A stretch of 64,000 bases of DNA. Source: Chenopodium formosanum (Eukaryota; Streptophyta; Magnoliopsida; Caryophyllales; Amaranthaceae). A program made the translations under genes and the position numbers. The stretch lies in the NCBI GenBank assembly GCA_024500155.1, contig CM044869.1, positions 25,046,501-25,110,500 on the forward strand. The letters run 5' to 3'. The notes beneath the pieces are model-generated. The model worked only from the letters and a program-made list of their open reading frames with translations. It was not told where the DNA came from and made no database searches. This document shows, in pieces, positions 10,431-20,945 of the stretch. Every line of letters begins with the position of its first letter. Position 1 is the first letter of the stretch.

Positions 10431-10474
10431 GATAAGATCCTTCTTTTTTTTTTAATTTACAAAAATACCCTTGG

Positions 10475-10496
10475 TTGAGTCCACTTGGACTCTACC
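10475..10496 (+). repeat. Right copy of 22-bp direct repeat flanking the pararetroviral block
   Basis: It pairs with 2305-2326 (20 of 22 identical, same orientation). The following bases, TACTTGAG, complete a second overlapping copy of TCTACCTACTTGAG. Confidence 0.6.
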
Positions 10497-10644
10497 TACT
10501 TGAGGCCAGGAATTTCTGCGTAAAGACTTCAAAGAGGAAGCCTGGTGTACAAATACTGAACCCAACAAAAGTCATATTCGTTTCTTTTTAGGTGACACGT
10601 TTCTTTAGTCACGTTTGTCAATGCACAACTTCAACCATTCATAT

Positions 10645-11140
10645 TTTTAACATCGGGTTTTTCACCATATACCCCTAAGTTTTTGTTTTTCAAATTCATC
10701 ATATGCCCCTAAATTGTTACAAAAAATTCACCATATATCCCTAATGACAAAAAAATGAGTGAAATTTGATTGGTTATGCATCGAAACCACTTAAATCTCT
10801 CCCTCCATCCCCGAACCACTCATCTCCTTTGTCCAATCCCTGAAACCACTCTAAATCTCCATAATCATATTAGTATGAGTGATTTTGAGGATGAGAAAAA
10901 GAAATTTTGGGTGGTTTGTAGGTGGGAAAAAGAAATGTGGGTGATTTCGGAGGTAAAGGAATGTATTCAGGGTAGTTTCGGGTCATAATTAACCCTAATG
11001 ATTGATAAAGTCAACAATCATTAGTCATCAAGGGTATATGGTGTATTTTTGTAAAAACTCGAGGGTATATGATAAATTTTAAAAATTTCTTGGGTATATG
11101 GTGAATAAACAAAAAAAACTCAGTGGTATATTTTTAATTG
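10645..11140. mobile_element. Non-autonomous element with long inverted repeats built of CACCATATACCCCT units
   Basis: The left arm (about 10650-10760) has three spaced copies of CACCATATACCCCT-like sequence. The right arm (about 11020-11130) has three copies in inverted orientation (GGGTATATGGTG). Spacers are T-rich in the left arm and A-rich in the right, so the arms fold back on each other over about 100 bp. The middle has no supported ORF. No clear target duplication was found, so superfamily is undecided (MULE-like is possible). Confidence 0.6.
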
Positions 11141-11149
11141 CCGATAAGC

Positions 11150-11998
11150 AAAAATTATGAAAAGTTGATATTTTGAAAATATATATCGATATATCGTGAC
11201 GAATTTAACAAGATCCTAATTATATTTTTCATTACGTATAAAGCACAAAACACGACCAAAGGGGAGTGTGTGAATAGTGCTATAGTTAAAACGTGTCAAC
11301 TAAAAAAGAAGTAGTATATTTTATAAATTTAAGGAAATTTTGTCTAAAACCACCCGCTAAAAATACTTTTTTGTCTAAAATCACCCACTTAAAATTTTAT
11401 TGCCTAAGACCACCCAAATTAAATTTTTTGTTGTCAATGACCACCTGACTCAACATTCCAGCATTGACCATAAACTCCGGCATTGACTTGGGGCATGTGA
11501 CTTGCACGTGACTTTTAATGACCACCCACCAAACCACATTACCACCATAATTGACCTAGCCACTATCACAATTGCCACAACCACCCCAAAAACCCAGCGA
11601 ATTCCACCGCCTAGATCCACCCCTTCACCGAAAACCAACCCAAAAACCCACCTACCCAACCACAAAACGCAGCCACCTCCACCAATAATGAAAAGTCGAA
11701 AACCCAACCACCTCCACCACCTAAATCCACCCCTTCTCCAGATCTAAGCCCACCAACCAAAAACCCACCACAGCCGCTCTTCTCCTTTTACCTACACCAC
11801 TTTGAAAACCTACCCCCCCCCCCACTCGTAACCCTAGACCCACCACCCCAAATACCTCGCCCTGCCTTGAAAACCTGGACCACTATCCCATCCTCAAGCT
11901 AATCCCCCAAAACCAACCCCACAACCTTGTTATTGAAATAAAAAAAAATTAGGGATTATTGAAGGTTGTTTTTACTATTCAATAATGGATGATAATAA
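11150..11998. other. Intergenic DNA, no gene recognised
   Basis: The region holds three spaced copies of a TGTCTAAAACCACCC-like unit (about 11340-11450), a C-rich stretch with a run of C near 11814-11822, and AT-rich DNA. An 81-codon Pro/His-rich plus-strand ORF (11502-11747) and its complement reflect the C-rich composition; I see no domain. Confidence 0.4.
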
Positions 11999-13340
11999 TG
12001 TAATACCCTAGAAATTTCCTTTTTTAAAAAATACATTTTCTACTCTCATAAAACTATTTTAAGGAAATATCCAAAATATTATCGCCACCGTGATAATGGC
12101 TAAGGCTACTTTTCAAAGTCACACAGTGGAAGTCTAAATTAAAAACCAACTTTCAAAATAAAACTTGAGTTCACAACCTCAAAATGAAATAGAAATAAAT
12201 AATCCACAAGTCGGAACCAATCCAAACATGGTCCTTTTTAAAATCCAACTTAAAATAAACATAACAAAGTTAGTCCATAATCAATAATTCAAAACATATA
12301 ACTAGGAAAGCATAACAAGTAAATCTCGACACTCATTCCCATCATGCTTTCAAGTACCTGTCACTTCCCCTTTATTTTCATCCCTCTACTCACCATATAA
12401 ATGGGTCATAGTTGGGCCAACCAAAGGAAAGCCAAACTTAAACACAAAAGTACGAATCAGCAAAAACTGAGTACATATGCACCACACTAACATGAATATC
12501 TTATCATCAATAAAAATAATAAAACATGCTTGCGATAATCACAGGTCAACTTACCTTGACTCATAACTAGCAATATTAGTTATTAAATAATAGCTTTGAA
12601 TTACGCATCGAACGAGTTTCCTTCCTAAAAAATAGCCCATTAATGGAGCTTTCAATCAGGGAACTACCCCAATTGACACCTAATATGTTACACTTGGGGA
12701 CGGAATTCCAGCACATAAATAATAAAAGAAAGTACAGCGTCCTGTACCCCTATAAAAGCTATGCTCAAATATAAAGTCACAATAACTCCCCTCATGTGTT
12801 AGTTCATACTCAAGGTATATACGTTCCAAGAGTTTTGGTGCGTATTCTCTTACACTTTACGTGATTTACCAATTTAACATGTGATGACTCCAACCAATCA
12901 ATCAAGAATAAGCTAAACAACATTCAACACATACTTCCAATTTATTCTTGAATTAATTAGTGAGCACATACTATTTATTTTAATTAAAGTTCCTTGCCTA
13001 ATTTTGTGCACAAAATTGCACGATTACTACCTTGATGCATAGAATGCACTAATAAACGTTCTTGACTCAATCTCAACTTACTTGAGTGAGTGAATAAATA
13101 AACTAACTTTCTTGACTCAACACCAATAATAAATCGGTGAGAATTAAATTCATGAATCATGCTCAATTATTCTAATTATAGCTCTTTTAAACATGCATAA
13201 GTCTTGCTTATTAATTTCATGCTTCCTTGATGCTTAAAAATAAAACATACTTCCATGATTCACATATATTCAACTTGTATCATGCTTCAAATATCATATT
13301 CACATGCTTACATGATTATTCATGTTCCCAAGCATATAAT
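11999..13340 (-). mobile_element. 3' part of a probable gypsy-type LTR
   Basis: On the minus strand this ends in GGTATTACA, a common end of plant gypsy LTRs (start TG, end CA). No ORF is present. Its missing 5' part may be 29270-30735, which carries a TATA box and a CT-rich 5' UTR-like stretch on the same strand. The two pieces would be separated by the nested insertion 13341-29269. There is no primer site below 11999, so this would be a solo LTR or a 3' LTR. The pairing is inferred. Confidence 0.4.
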
Positions 13341-14904
13341 TGACAAAGGGGAAAAACTAGGTCGTGGACTAATCCTCCCTAAGCCAAACAAAATTTATAA
13401 TCACTTAACAAACCTAAATACAAGTATAGTGGTATGTCAAGGGTCGAACCCAAAGGAACGGTTATGTTCAAGTTCTTTCAATTAGGTGCTTAAGCTAGGT
13501 CGAAGTCAAGGGTGAAGAGGTCACTAGACAATTAACAAAACAAACAACCAAAAAAATAAACACTAGGGAATGGGGATCAACAAGTAATCATGACAATTGC
13601 AACAACTTGGGAAGGACATGCCAATCAATGGTTGTGAAGACTAATGATAAGAGCTATCAATTGGAATCAAAGATCTATCTCCTAATCGTTAAGCTAGTGG
13701 TCTCTACGAATAACAAACTAGGAGAATCACAATCCAAACCAATTGACAATTGCCAATTCCTAAATCAATGGGTCGTGTCATTAGAAATCACAATGCAATC
13801 TAGCATAATTCTCAAGGTCTAATCAAATTACACACATGCAAACTTTCATTAATCACTTTAATCTCAACAATCAATCAACACAATTCCCAAATTAATCACA
13901 ATCAATCAATCATACAAGTTTCACCCAATCCCTAGCCAAACAACTACTCAAGAATCATCATCTAACCAACAAACAACTAAGAAATCAAGAATCAACAAAA
14001 TATGAAGAACAATTACACAAATCAAGATCAAACGTCAAAATCAAACCAAACAAACATGAAATTAAAGAAAGCAATAAAATGAGATAGAGTTAGAAATCCT
14101 CATTGATTAGTTATGGATATCTTCAATACAATTGTCACATTAGATCTTCAATCTCTCAAATCCCTAATGAAATCTCTCACTTTCTCTCCCTAGATCTACT
14201 CCTAAACTAACCCTAAAACTAGAGAGAGAAACTCTCAACTAAGCTAAAATTATGATTAAAATTATGTCTAAAACTTCTTCCAAAAATCAGGTTTAAAATA
14301 GATATTTATAAGAGGCGCGAAACGAAACTGAACGAAATCGGGAACCCGCGCTTGCGTGCCCACGCAAGGGTGGTGCCACCCACACACAAGGGTTGTGCGC
14401 CCGTGCGCGTGGGCTGCGCGCCCGCGCCTTTCTGGGTTCTTTCGACTTCTTCGATGCTCAATGCGTTCGCAAAAGGGTCTTCGAGTGTGCATATAGTATG
14501 ATGATGATAGACACTAACCATGACAGATTCAAATGGAATCCACAGTGGGTTCAACACCACTTCTTCATGGGAGCACGACTTGAGAGCGCAAGAGCTAGAA
14601 CTTGGAGCATCCACTTCCTTGCATCTTGAGCTTTCCCAATGCTATGAGCTTACTGCCAAAGCATCTTCCAACTTAGAAAACCACCAATATCGAGAGTCGA
14701 ACCTCGTAAAATACCTACAACCACGAAAAGACGAGAAATAAAGGAGAAAAAACAAGAAAAACCACAAAAACATAAAAAAAGGAGAAAAGGGAAATAAAGA
14801 GAAAAACGCATAAAACTAAACATTTATTAAGAAAGAAAGCTATGAAAAGAAGGTAAAATCAACCTAAATACTCATCAAATGAGTGCCATAGATGGCACTC
14901 AACA
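13341..14904 (-). mobile_element. Athila-like LTR, 3' copy, minus strand
   Basis: On the minus strand it starts TGTTGAGTGCCATCTATGG and ends near ...CCCTTTGTCA at 13341. It has a TATA box at 14310-14303, a GC-rich patch at 14336-14450 and a UTR-like AT-rich tail. The start resembles the other Athila LTRs in this window (TGATGAGTGTCATTTATGG at 40884). The last 900 bp are related to 15003-16019 in the same orientation, though clearly diverged. Confidence 0.6.
14303..14310 (-). promoter_or_regulatory. TATA box in Athila-like LTR
   Basis: The minus strand reads TATAAATA inside CTCTTATAAATATC, roughly 600 bp into the LTR and ahead of an untranslated-looking segment. It is therefore placed like the U3 promoter of an LTR retrotransposon. 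Confidence 0.5.
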
Positions 14905-14970
14905 ATGGTGGTAAGTATTGATTACGTATAGTGGTAAGTATTCCCGCCTGTCACGTGGGTAACCCGGGTT

Positions 14971-14991
14971 CGTTCCCCGACAACGACGCCA
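14971..14991 (-). other. Primer binding site of Athila-like element
   Basis: The minus strand reads TGGCGTCGTTGTCGGGGAAC, one of the well-known Athila/Tat-type primer sites (TGGCGCCGTTGCCGGGGA in typical members, ascribed to tRNA-Asp). An LTR end lies just upstream at about 15003. The 3' LTR begins only 66 bp downstream at 14904, so almost all of the internal region is gone. Confidence 0.75.
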
Positions 14992-15002
14992 ATTTTTACG
15001 CA

Positions 15003-16019
15003 TGTGAAACCTAGGTCGTTGATTACTAAGTATCCCCAATCAAAACCAAATTTATAAAACCAAACCCAACCCTAAGTATAAGGGTAAGTCCGGGTCGAAC
15101 CCAAGGGAATGCGGTTTATGCTAAAGTCTCTAGCTAAGCTATTCCGAAGCCTAAGTGAGGGTTGGTCTAGCAAACTAAACAAACACAATTAAATGAATAC
15201 AAGAATGATATAAAGGATGCTAGGGAATTAGGATCCACATGCACTCATGACAATCACACTAATTGGGAAAGAAATCGACCATGCATACAATGTGAGGAAA
15301 AGTAACAAATGCAATCAAAATCACTTAGAGAGCTATTTTCTAAGGTCAAGCTAGATGTCTCTACAAATGACTTCAAAGGAAAATCGCAAAACAAGATCAA
15401 TCGATAATAATAGCTTTCAAATAAATTTTTCGTATCAGTGAAAACTATTATGCAATCTAGCTTGATAGTTAAGGTTGATCACTCCTCAAGATATCAAACA
15501 CATGCACAAAGTTTACCAACCAATTTAATCACAATGATGATCAATCACAATCTCCCAATTAGCCATGAATTATCACTCATACATGCTTCACCATATCCCT
15601 AACAAGTAATCTACTCACTACACATTGCAAATTTGAATAACAAAACTAAACTAATCACAAATTTCATCATCAACATTGTATTCAAAATATGCTCAAACTT
15701 ATCAAAAATCAAATCAAACAAACAACAAGTAATTCAATCAAAATTTCAAGAATCAGAAGCTAAATTGCATTAAAGAGTAAAGAATTCTTACAAAACTTTG
15801 ATCAAAATCAAAGAGGAAGAAGATTAGAAGTTGAATTCATTAAAATCACCAAGTTTCTCTCTCTAGAATCTAAGAACAAAAGTTACCCGAATATGAGCTT
15901 CTCTCTCTAAAATTTAATTCTAAGCTAAATCAAAACTCATTCTCCCTCTAGAAATGAAGAAATTCTATACATAGTAAAACTAACAATGGAAGAGTTAGTT
16001 AAACGTCCAAAAAGAACCC
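15003..16019 (-). mobile_element. Athila-like LTR, 5' copy, 3' two-thirds
   Basis: This abuts the primer site at 14991-14971 and aligns loosely with 13341-14300: shared ACTAGGTCGT/CCTAGGTCGT, 'GGGTCGAACCCAA', 'CTAGGGAAT' and 'CATGACAAT' blocks in the same order. Its upstream (U3) part is missing because the Tat-like element begins at 16020. No ORF is supported. Confidence 0.6.
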
Positions 16020-16300
16020 TGTAGGCGTTGTTTGAAGTGCGCCTACATTAAGCATGTGTGAATATGCTTGGCACTCATAGGAAGTGGTAATTGTCGTATA
16101 CGATTAGGGACAAATAAAGTAGGAAGCCGCCAACAAGTTTTTAAGGAACTTGTAAACTGTTCATAGATCATAAAAGGCAACCACGAATAAAGGGACAATG
16201 ATAGGAAACAACGATTGTCCCGTGAAGGTTACACCCAATTCATAATCCATGAGATTACTAACTCCATATAGTTCGTATACGTCAATTACCACTTCCTGTT
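16020..16300 (-). mobile_element. End of the Tat-like 3' LTR
   Basis: Homologous to 26909-27170 (shared CGTTTGAAGTGCGCCTACA, AGCCGCCAACAAG, AATCCATGAGATTACTAACT). Beyond about 16275 the similarity stops. A 24-bp inverted copy of 16080-16103 appears at 16277-16300, marking a rearranged junction with the copia remnant. Confidence 0.7.
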
Positions 16301-16487
16301 ATTCTCTTCTCTTTTTCACTTCTCTTCTCTTCTCTTTTCTTCTCTATCTCTCTTCTCTTTCTCTTCTCTTTCTCACTTCTCTTTCTCACAAAACAGAAGT
16401 TCACTCAAACTTACCTATTCCCTAGAATACAACTCGAAAGAAATAACTCTAGTATAAGAACATAAGAACACTCTATTTCTCTAAAGG
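16301..16487 (-). repeat. Remnant of copia 3' LTR with CTCTT-rich tract
   Basis: 16308-16480 repeats 21245-21436 of the 5' LTR almost exactly: the (TCTTCTCTTTC)n tract, then ACAAAACAGAAGTTCACTC and TAGTATAAGAACATAAGAAC. It is fused on one side to the RT coding region and on the other to Tat LTR sequence, so both LTR ends are missing. Confidence 0.8.
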
Positions 16488-17364
16488 AAATGGCAGGCCT
16501 ACTGGCTGTTAGATATAACAATGAACCAATCATACCTCTATAAGTGGTTTGATCCACTCTTGTTCCTTGTGGATCCTCATCAAGTCTTGTTGCTGTTCCC
16601 ATAGGTGTGTGATTTGTCTTGGCATTCTCCATGTTGTACTTCTTCAAAAGTTCCTTGACATACTTCTGTTGGTGAATCATGATTCCTTCTGCAGTTTACT
16701 TTATTTGTAGTCCAAGGAAGAAATTTAATTCACCCATTATGCTCATTTCAAATTCACCACCCATTAGCTCAGCAAAGTACTTGCATAAACCATTGTTAGT
16801 AGCACCAAATATAATATCATCAACATAAATCTGTACAACTAACAAATCAGTTCCTCGTGATTTAAGAAAAAGAGTTTTATCTACTTTTCCTCTTTTGAAA
16901 TCATTTTTCAGTAGGAACTTTGAAAACCTTTCATACCAGGCTCTTGGAGCTTGTTTAAGCCCATAGAGAGCTTTATCAAGCTTAAAAACATGATTTGGAA
17001 ATTTAGGATTTTCGAAACCTAGAGGTTGTTTAATAAATACCTCCTCATTTAAGAAACCATTAAGAAAAGCACATTTCACATCCATTTGATAGAGTTTGAA
17101 ACCCATAAAAGAGGCAAAAGCTACAAGGATTCTAATAACTTCTAATCTAGCTACAGGAGCAAAGGTTTCATCGAAATTAATACCTTCCTTTTGGTTGTAG
17201 CCCTTCACAACCAATTTGGCCTTGTTCCTTACTATAGTGCCATGTTCATCAAGCTTGTTCCTGAACACCCATTTAAGCCCAATGACTTTCTTACCCTTAG
17301 GCTTTGGCTCAAGGCACCAAACTTTGTTCCTCTCGAACTCATTTAGTTCCTCCTGCATGGTCAC
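16488..17364 (-). pseudogene. Copia reverse transcriptase (RVT_2), 3' truncated
   Basis: The open part 17364-16696 has WVFRNKLDEHGTIVRNKA, DETFAPVARLEVIRIL, KLYQMDVKCAFLNG, KALYGLKQAPRAWYERF and the catalytic QIYVDDIIFGA, the full signature of copia RT. A single stop after FLGLQIK (about 16694) separates it from a second piece (16680-16488) with HQQKYVKELLKKYNM and IGSLLYLTASRPAI, where RNase H should begin. There the frame runs into LTR sequence, so about 24 residues of the open frame are not RT. The product would have been the polymerase of the element. Confidence 0.9.
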
Positions 17365-17757
17365 TATCTAGTCAGCATCTCCCAAGGCTTCTTGATGATT
17401 TCGAGGCTCTAGGATGGACAGAAATGCATGGAACGCACAAAAATTCCTCATCTGCGATGTTGTTTGAGTTCCTTTTCTTATGTTACTGATTATGAGATCA
17501 ATTGGATGGGAACCTTTATATTTGAATGTCCTAGGTTGAAATTCCCTTGCTGGAACTCCGATTTGAGGATCTTCTTATTCTGTTCCTTCTTCTGCTGCTT
17601 CCTCATTCACCTGTTCTTCATCTTCATTCTCTTGAGGATTTTCTTCTGGAGCAGGCTGCTTTTCTTTGGTTTGCTTCTGAATCTCTTCTTCATCTCTGTC
17701 TCTTATCAATCCTATTTCAAAATCATTATCTTCTTCTTGTTCCTACACATTCACAAA

Positions 17758-18834
17758 CTAGTTAACTTCATCAAAGATTATGTGACTGCTTTCTTCAACA
17801 CACATTGAACTTTTATTATAAACTCTATAAGCTTTTCTATTAAAGGCATATCCAAGAAATATGGCCTCTTCACTTCTTTCATCAAATTTCCCTAGGTTTT
17901 TCTTACCATTGTTATGTACAAAGAACTTACAACCAAAGGCTCTAAGATGAGATATGTTTGGCTTCCTTCCCCTAAACAGTTCATATGGAGTCTTGTTGAT
18001 GATACTTCTGATTGTTACCCTGTTGAGGATGTAACATGCTGTATTCACGGCTTCAGCCCAGAAGTTCCTTGGAAATCCACTTGCAATCAGCATCTTTCTA
18101 GCCATTTCCTCAAGGGTTCGATTCTTCCTTTCTACAACTCCATTCTGTTGGGGAGTCCTTGGAGCTGAGAAGTTATGATTCATGCCATTTTCCCTGCAAA
18201 ACTCATTGACTCTTGAGTTCTCAAATTCAGTTTCGTGATCTGATCTGAGATGGACTATGGAGTGACCACTGATTTTCTATATTTTCTTAGCAAAAGCAAC
18301 AAACTTGTTAAAAGTTTCATCTTTACTAGAAAGAAAAATAACCCAAGTGAATCTGGAATAATCATCAACAATAACAAAAATATATTTCTTGCCACTCCTG
18401 CTTTGAATTCTCATGGGGCCACACGAATCCATATGGATTAATTCCAGAGGCTTTGTGGTGCTTACCATTTTCTTCAATTTAAAATATGAGCGAACATGCT
18501 TGCCTTTCACACATGCATCACAAACTTTGTTCTGTAGGAACTTAATTATAGGAAGTCCCACAACCAAGTTCCTTGACCTTAGCTTGTCCAGTAATGAAAA
18601 GCTTGCATGTCCAAAACGATTATGCCATAGCAGGGGATCATCTTCAACAACACTCAGACATGTAAGGTTGTTCCTTGGGATTAAGTTGAGGTCTATTGTA
18701 TAAGTATTCCCTCTTCTTGTTCCTTCTAGAACAACCTTTCCTGACTTGTTGTTTATGATGTTGCAAGAGTTAGAAGTAAAACTTACAGAGTTTCCTTTAT
18801 CACAAAACTGTGATATGCTGAGCAAATTGTGCAT
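17758..18834 (-). pseudogene. Copia integrase with GAG-pre-integrase domain, one internal stop
   Basis: The first open piece (18834-18277) has LLWHNRFGHASFSLLDKL and C..C with KGKHVRS (zinc-binding pre-integrase region), then LIHMDSCGPM (first catalytic Asp) and VDDYSRFTWV. The second piece (18183-17758) has PQQNGVVERKNRTL (catalytic Glu) and PYELFRGRKPNISHLRAFGC. Between them one stop near 18276 interrupts an otherwise readable HLRSDHETEFEN (second Asp). All three DDE residues are therefore visible. The enzyme inserts the cDNA into chromosomes. Confidence 0.88.
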
Positions 18835-19070
18835 TAAGCCCTCGACCAGGAATACATTATCAATGGAATGAGATTTTAATCTTCCAATTTTGCCTTTTCC
18901 AATGATCTCGCCCTTCTTATTATCCCTAAAGGTTACCGTTCCTCCAAGGTAGTCTTCTAGTGAGAGGACTTTTGATTATCACCTATCATATGCTTTGAAC
19001 ACCCGCTGTCGAGACACCACATGTTTTTCCCCCTCACTAGGACCTGCATGAAAACTAAGCATTAGGTTCA
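18835..19070 (-). pseudogene. Copia aspartic protease region
   Basis: About 19022-18964 the minus strand reads W.LDSGCSKHMIGD, the copia protease active site (DSG) with its usual 'CS.HM' tail. A stop follows shortly, at about 18960. Downstream the frame reads GRL.SHSIDNVFLVEGLMHNLLS, the linker to the pre-integrase domain. The protease cuts the Gag-Pol polyprotein. Confidence 0.8.
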
Positions 19071-19370
19071 AGAACCCAGGTTTCCTTGGGTTCCTTAGAC
19101 ATGGATGCAATATCAGTTTTCTTGACTTACACTTGTTTTATATTTCTTTTATCAGCTTCTTCTCTTATTCTACAATGACCATAGAGATGTCCAGACTTAC
19201 CACAAAAAATGCATACCTTCATGCTAGGAAGCTCAACATATTTATTTTGCTTACCCTTTTTCTTGGTCATTTAACCAAGTCCTTCAGTTCGTTTTCCTTG
19301 AGCTTCAGCTATCCACTTAGGTATGACTTTTGGGTCAATACTTCTATCCTTTCTGGCATTCAGTTCTGAT

Positions 19371-20889
19371 TCAAGTTGATCTTTTTAGGTTTTTAAGTAG
19401 AAAGCTCATTTTCAAATTTTCAAAATCAACATTGAATTTAAGCAACTGATCGCTTGAGGAATAGCTAGAACTGATATCAGAATTTATGAGCTTATACTGA
19501 GTTAATTCAACATTCAGAAGAATACTTTCATTCTTGATTCTATCAGCTATCTTTGTTATATGTTTGTTTTTAAAATCAAGCTCTCTTAATTTTCTTTGAG
19601 ACTTAGCATAGGTTGTTTCCAACCAAGCACCATGTTCCTTGCAAACCTTAAGAGCTTTTTCACACTTATTCAATTTCACACAAGTATCTCTACAGAATTC
19701 TTCTTCTTCTAGACATATATCTATTAGGACATCTTTAGAGAGAGTTTTAAGCTGTTTAAGATCAAGAAATACCTCTTTCTAGAGTTCCTCAAGGTAGGCC
19801 TTTTCATCATCCGATTTAGCCATCAGACAAAGATTAGCCGTTTCCTCCTCTGGATGGTCATCCTCTTCTTCTTCACTATCCGAATCTCCCCAGGCTGCTG
19901 TCACAGCTTTCTTCATGTCTGACTTGTTGTAGTTTGCTTTGCTAAACTTTTCTTTTCCTTGCTCCTTAGGCTTTCCTTTTCCTTTATCATTTTCCTAGAG
20001 GGGACATTCTTTGATAAAGTGATCTGGAGATCCACACTTGTGGCAGCTGTAGTCAGGTTTTGGATTTGAGGTCTTTTTCCGAAGTTCCTTGAGGTGCGAC
20101 CTTTCTTGAACATCTTCTTGAATCTTCACACAATTAGGGCAGCCTTATCCTCATCTACTTCTGAGTCTTCCTCTTCTTCAGCCTTAAGAGCTAACCCCTA
20201 GTTCCTCATGGATTTGTTGTTGACTCCAAGGTGTAGCTCATGAGTCATGAGAGAACTTGCTAGTTGTTCAATGTTGAATTTTGTGAAGTCCTTGGTTTCC
20301 TGAAGAGCTGTCACCTTAGCTCTCCATCTCTCATCTTGCGGAAGACTTCTAAGAACCTTCCTAACCTGCTCATCTGTAGGAATGTGTCTATTAAGGGAAA
20401 CCAGCTCATTTATGATGTTAGTAAAACGGGTCAGCATCTCTTGGATAGTTTTCTTTGGTTGCATCTCAAATCTTTCATACTTAGACATAAGCAGATTGAT
20501 TTTTGAGCGTTTAACCTCATTAGTTCCTTCATGAGTAATCTGCAGCAAATCCCAGATTTCCTTAACGTTCTTGCACCCCATAACACAATTGTGTTCGTGA
20601 GGTCCAAGTCCACAGGGAGCAATTTCACAGCCATTGCATTGATTTCCATTTTATCAAAATCCTCTTTCTCAAATTCAGACATAGGCTTAGGGATTACCTC
20701 ATTTTGAGAGTTTGTTTTGGTAACTTCGAAATCACCAACTTCGATGACCCTCCAGACTTGGTAGTTCTCTGCCTTGATAAAGATCTCCATTCGGTTCTTC
20801 CAGTAAGTATAGAACTTGCCATTAAACATAGGAGGCCTATGAGTTGAGTATCCTTCCTTGAGCTTTTCATGAGTATTCATGCTTTCCAA
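19371..20889 (-). pseudogene. Copia gag: capsid domain, CCHC knuckle, coiled-coil tail
   Basis: Gag starts at ATG 20889 (MESMNTHEKLKEGYSTHRPP, FNGKFYTYWKNRMEIFI). A frame change at about 20580 leads into CKNVKEIWDLLQITHEGT and LPQDERWRAKVTAL (UBN2/DUF4219-type capsid). After a Lys-rich linker the knuckle CHKCGSPDHFIKEC lies at about 20060-20010. It is followed by an acidic EEEED stretch and a long Lys/Glu segment with leucine heptads (19679-19371). The long region between knuckle and protease is usual in SIRE-like elements. It forms the virus-like particle. Confidence 0.85.
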
Positions 20890-20931
20890 GATCTATCTTT
20901 TTCAGGGTTTCCTGATTTTCCTAGAAGTTAG

Positions 20932-20943
20932 GCTCTGATACCA
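20932..20943 (-). other. Copia primer binding site (tRNA-Met)
   Basis: The minus strand reads TGGTATCAGAGC two bases after the LTR end (...CAACA AC). It is complementary to initiator tRNA-Met, as in most plant copia elements. The gag start codon follows about 40 bp downstream. Confidence 0.9.
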
Positions 20944-20945
20944 GT

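Larger units (their letters stand above)
2327..10474 (-). mobile_element. Endogenous pararetrovirus (Caulimoviridae), degenerate
   Basis: A block of about 8.1 kb on the minus strand carries, in transcriptional order from high to low coordinates: tRNA-Met primer site (10244-10233), leader ORFs, coat protein with CCHC knuckle, movement protein, aspartic protease, reverse transcriptase, RNase H, and a last ORF in the transactivator position. Coat before movement before pol, followed by a last ORF, recalls cavemovirus/solendovirus genomes as I remember them; badnaviruses and caulimoviruses are arranged differently. The length is close to one caulimovirid genome (7-8 kb). Frameshifts and stops break every domain, so it is a fossil. 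Boundaries are set at the flanking 22-bp direct repeats and are approximate. Confidence 0.82.

Noticed and set aside
11502..11747. Pro/His-rich plus-strand ORF, possibly an extensin-like fragment
   Set aside because: The composition follows a C-rich stretch. No signal peptide or regular SPPPP motif is present.
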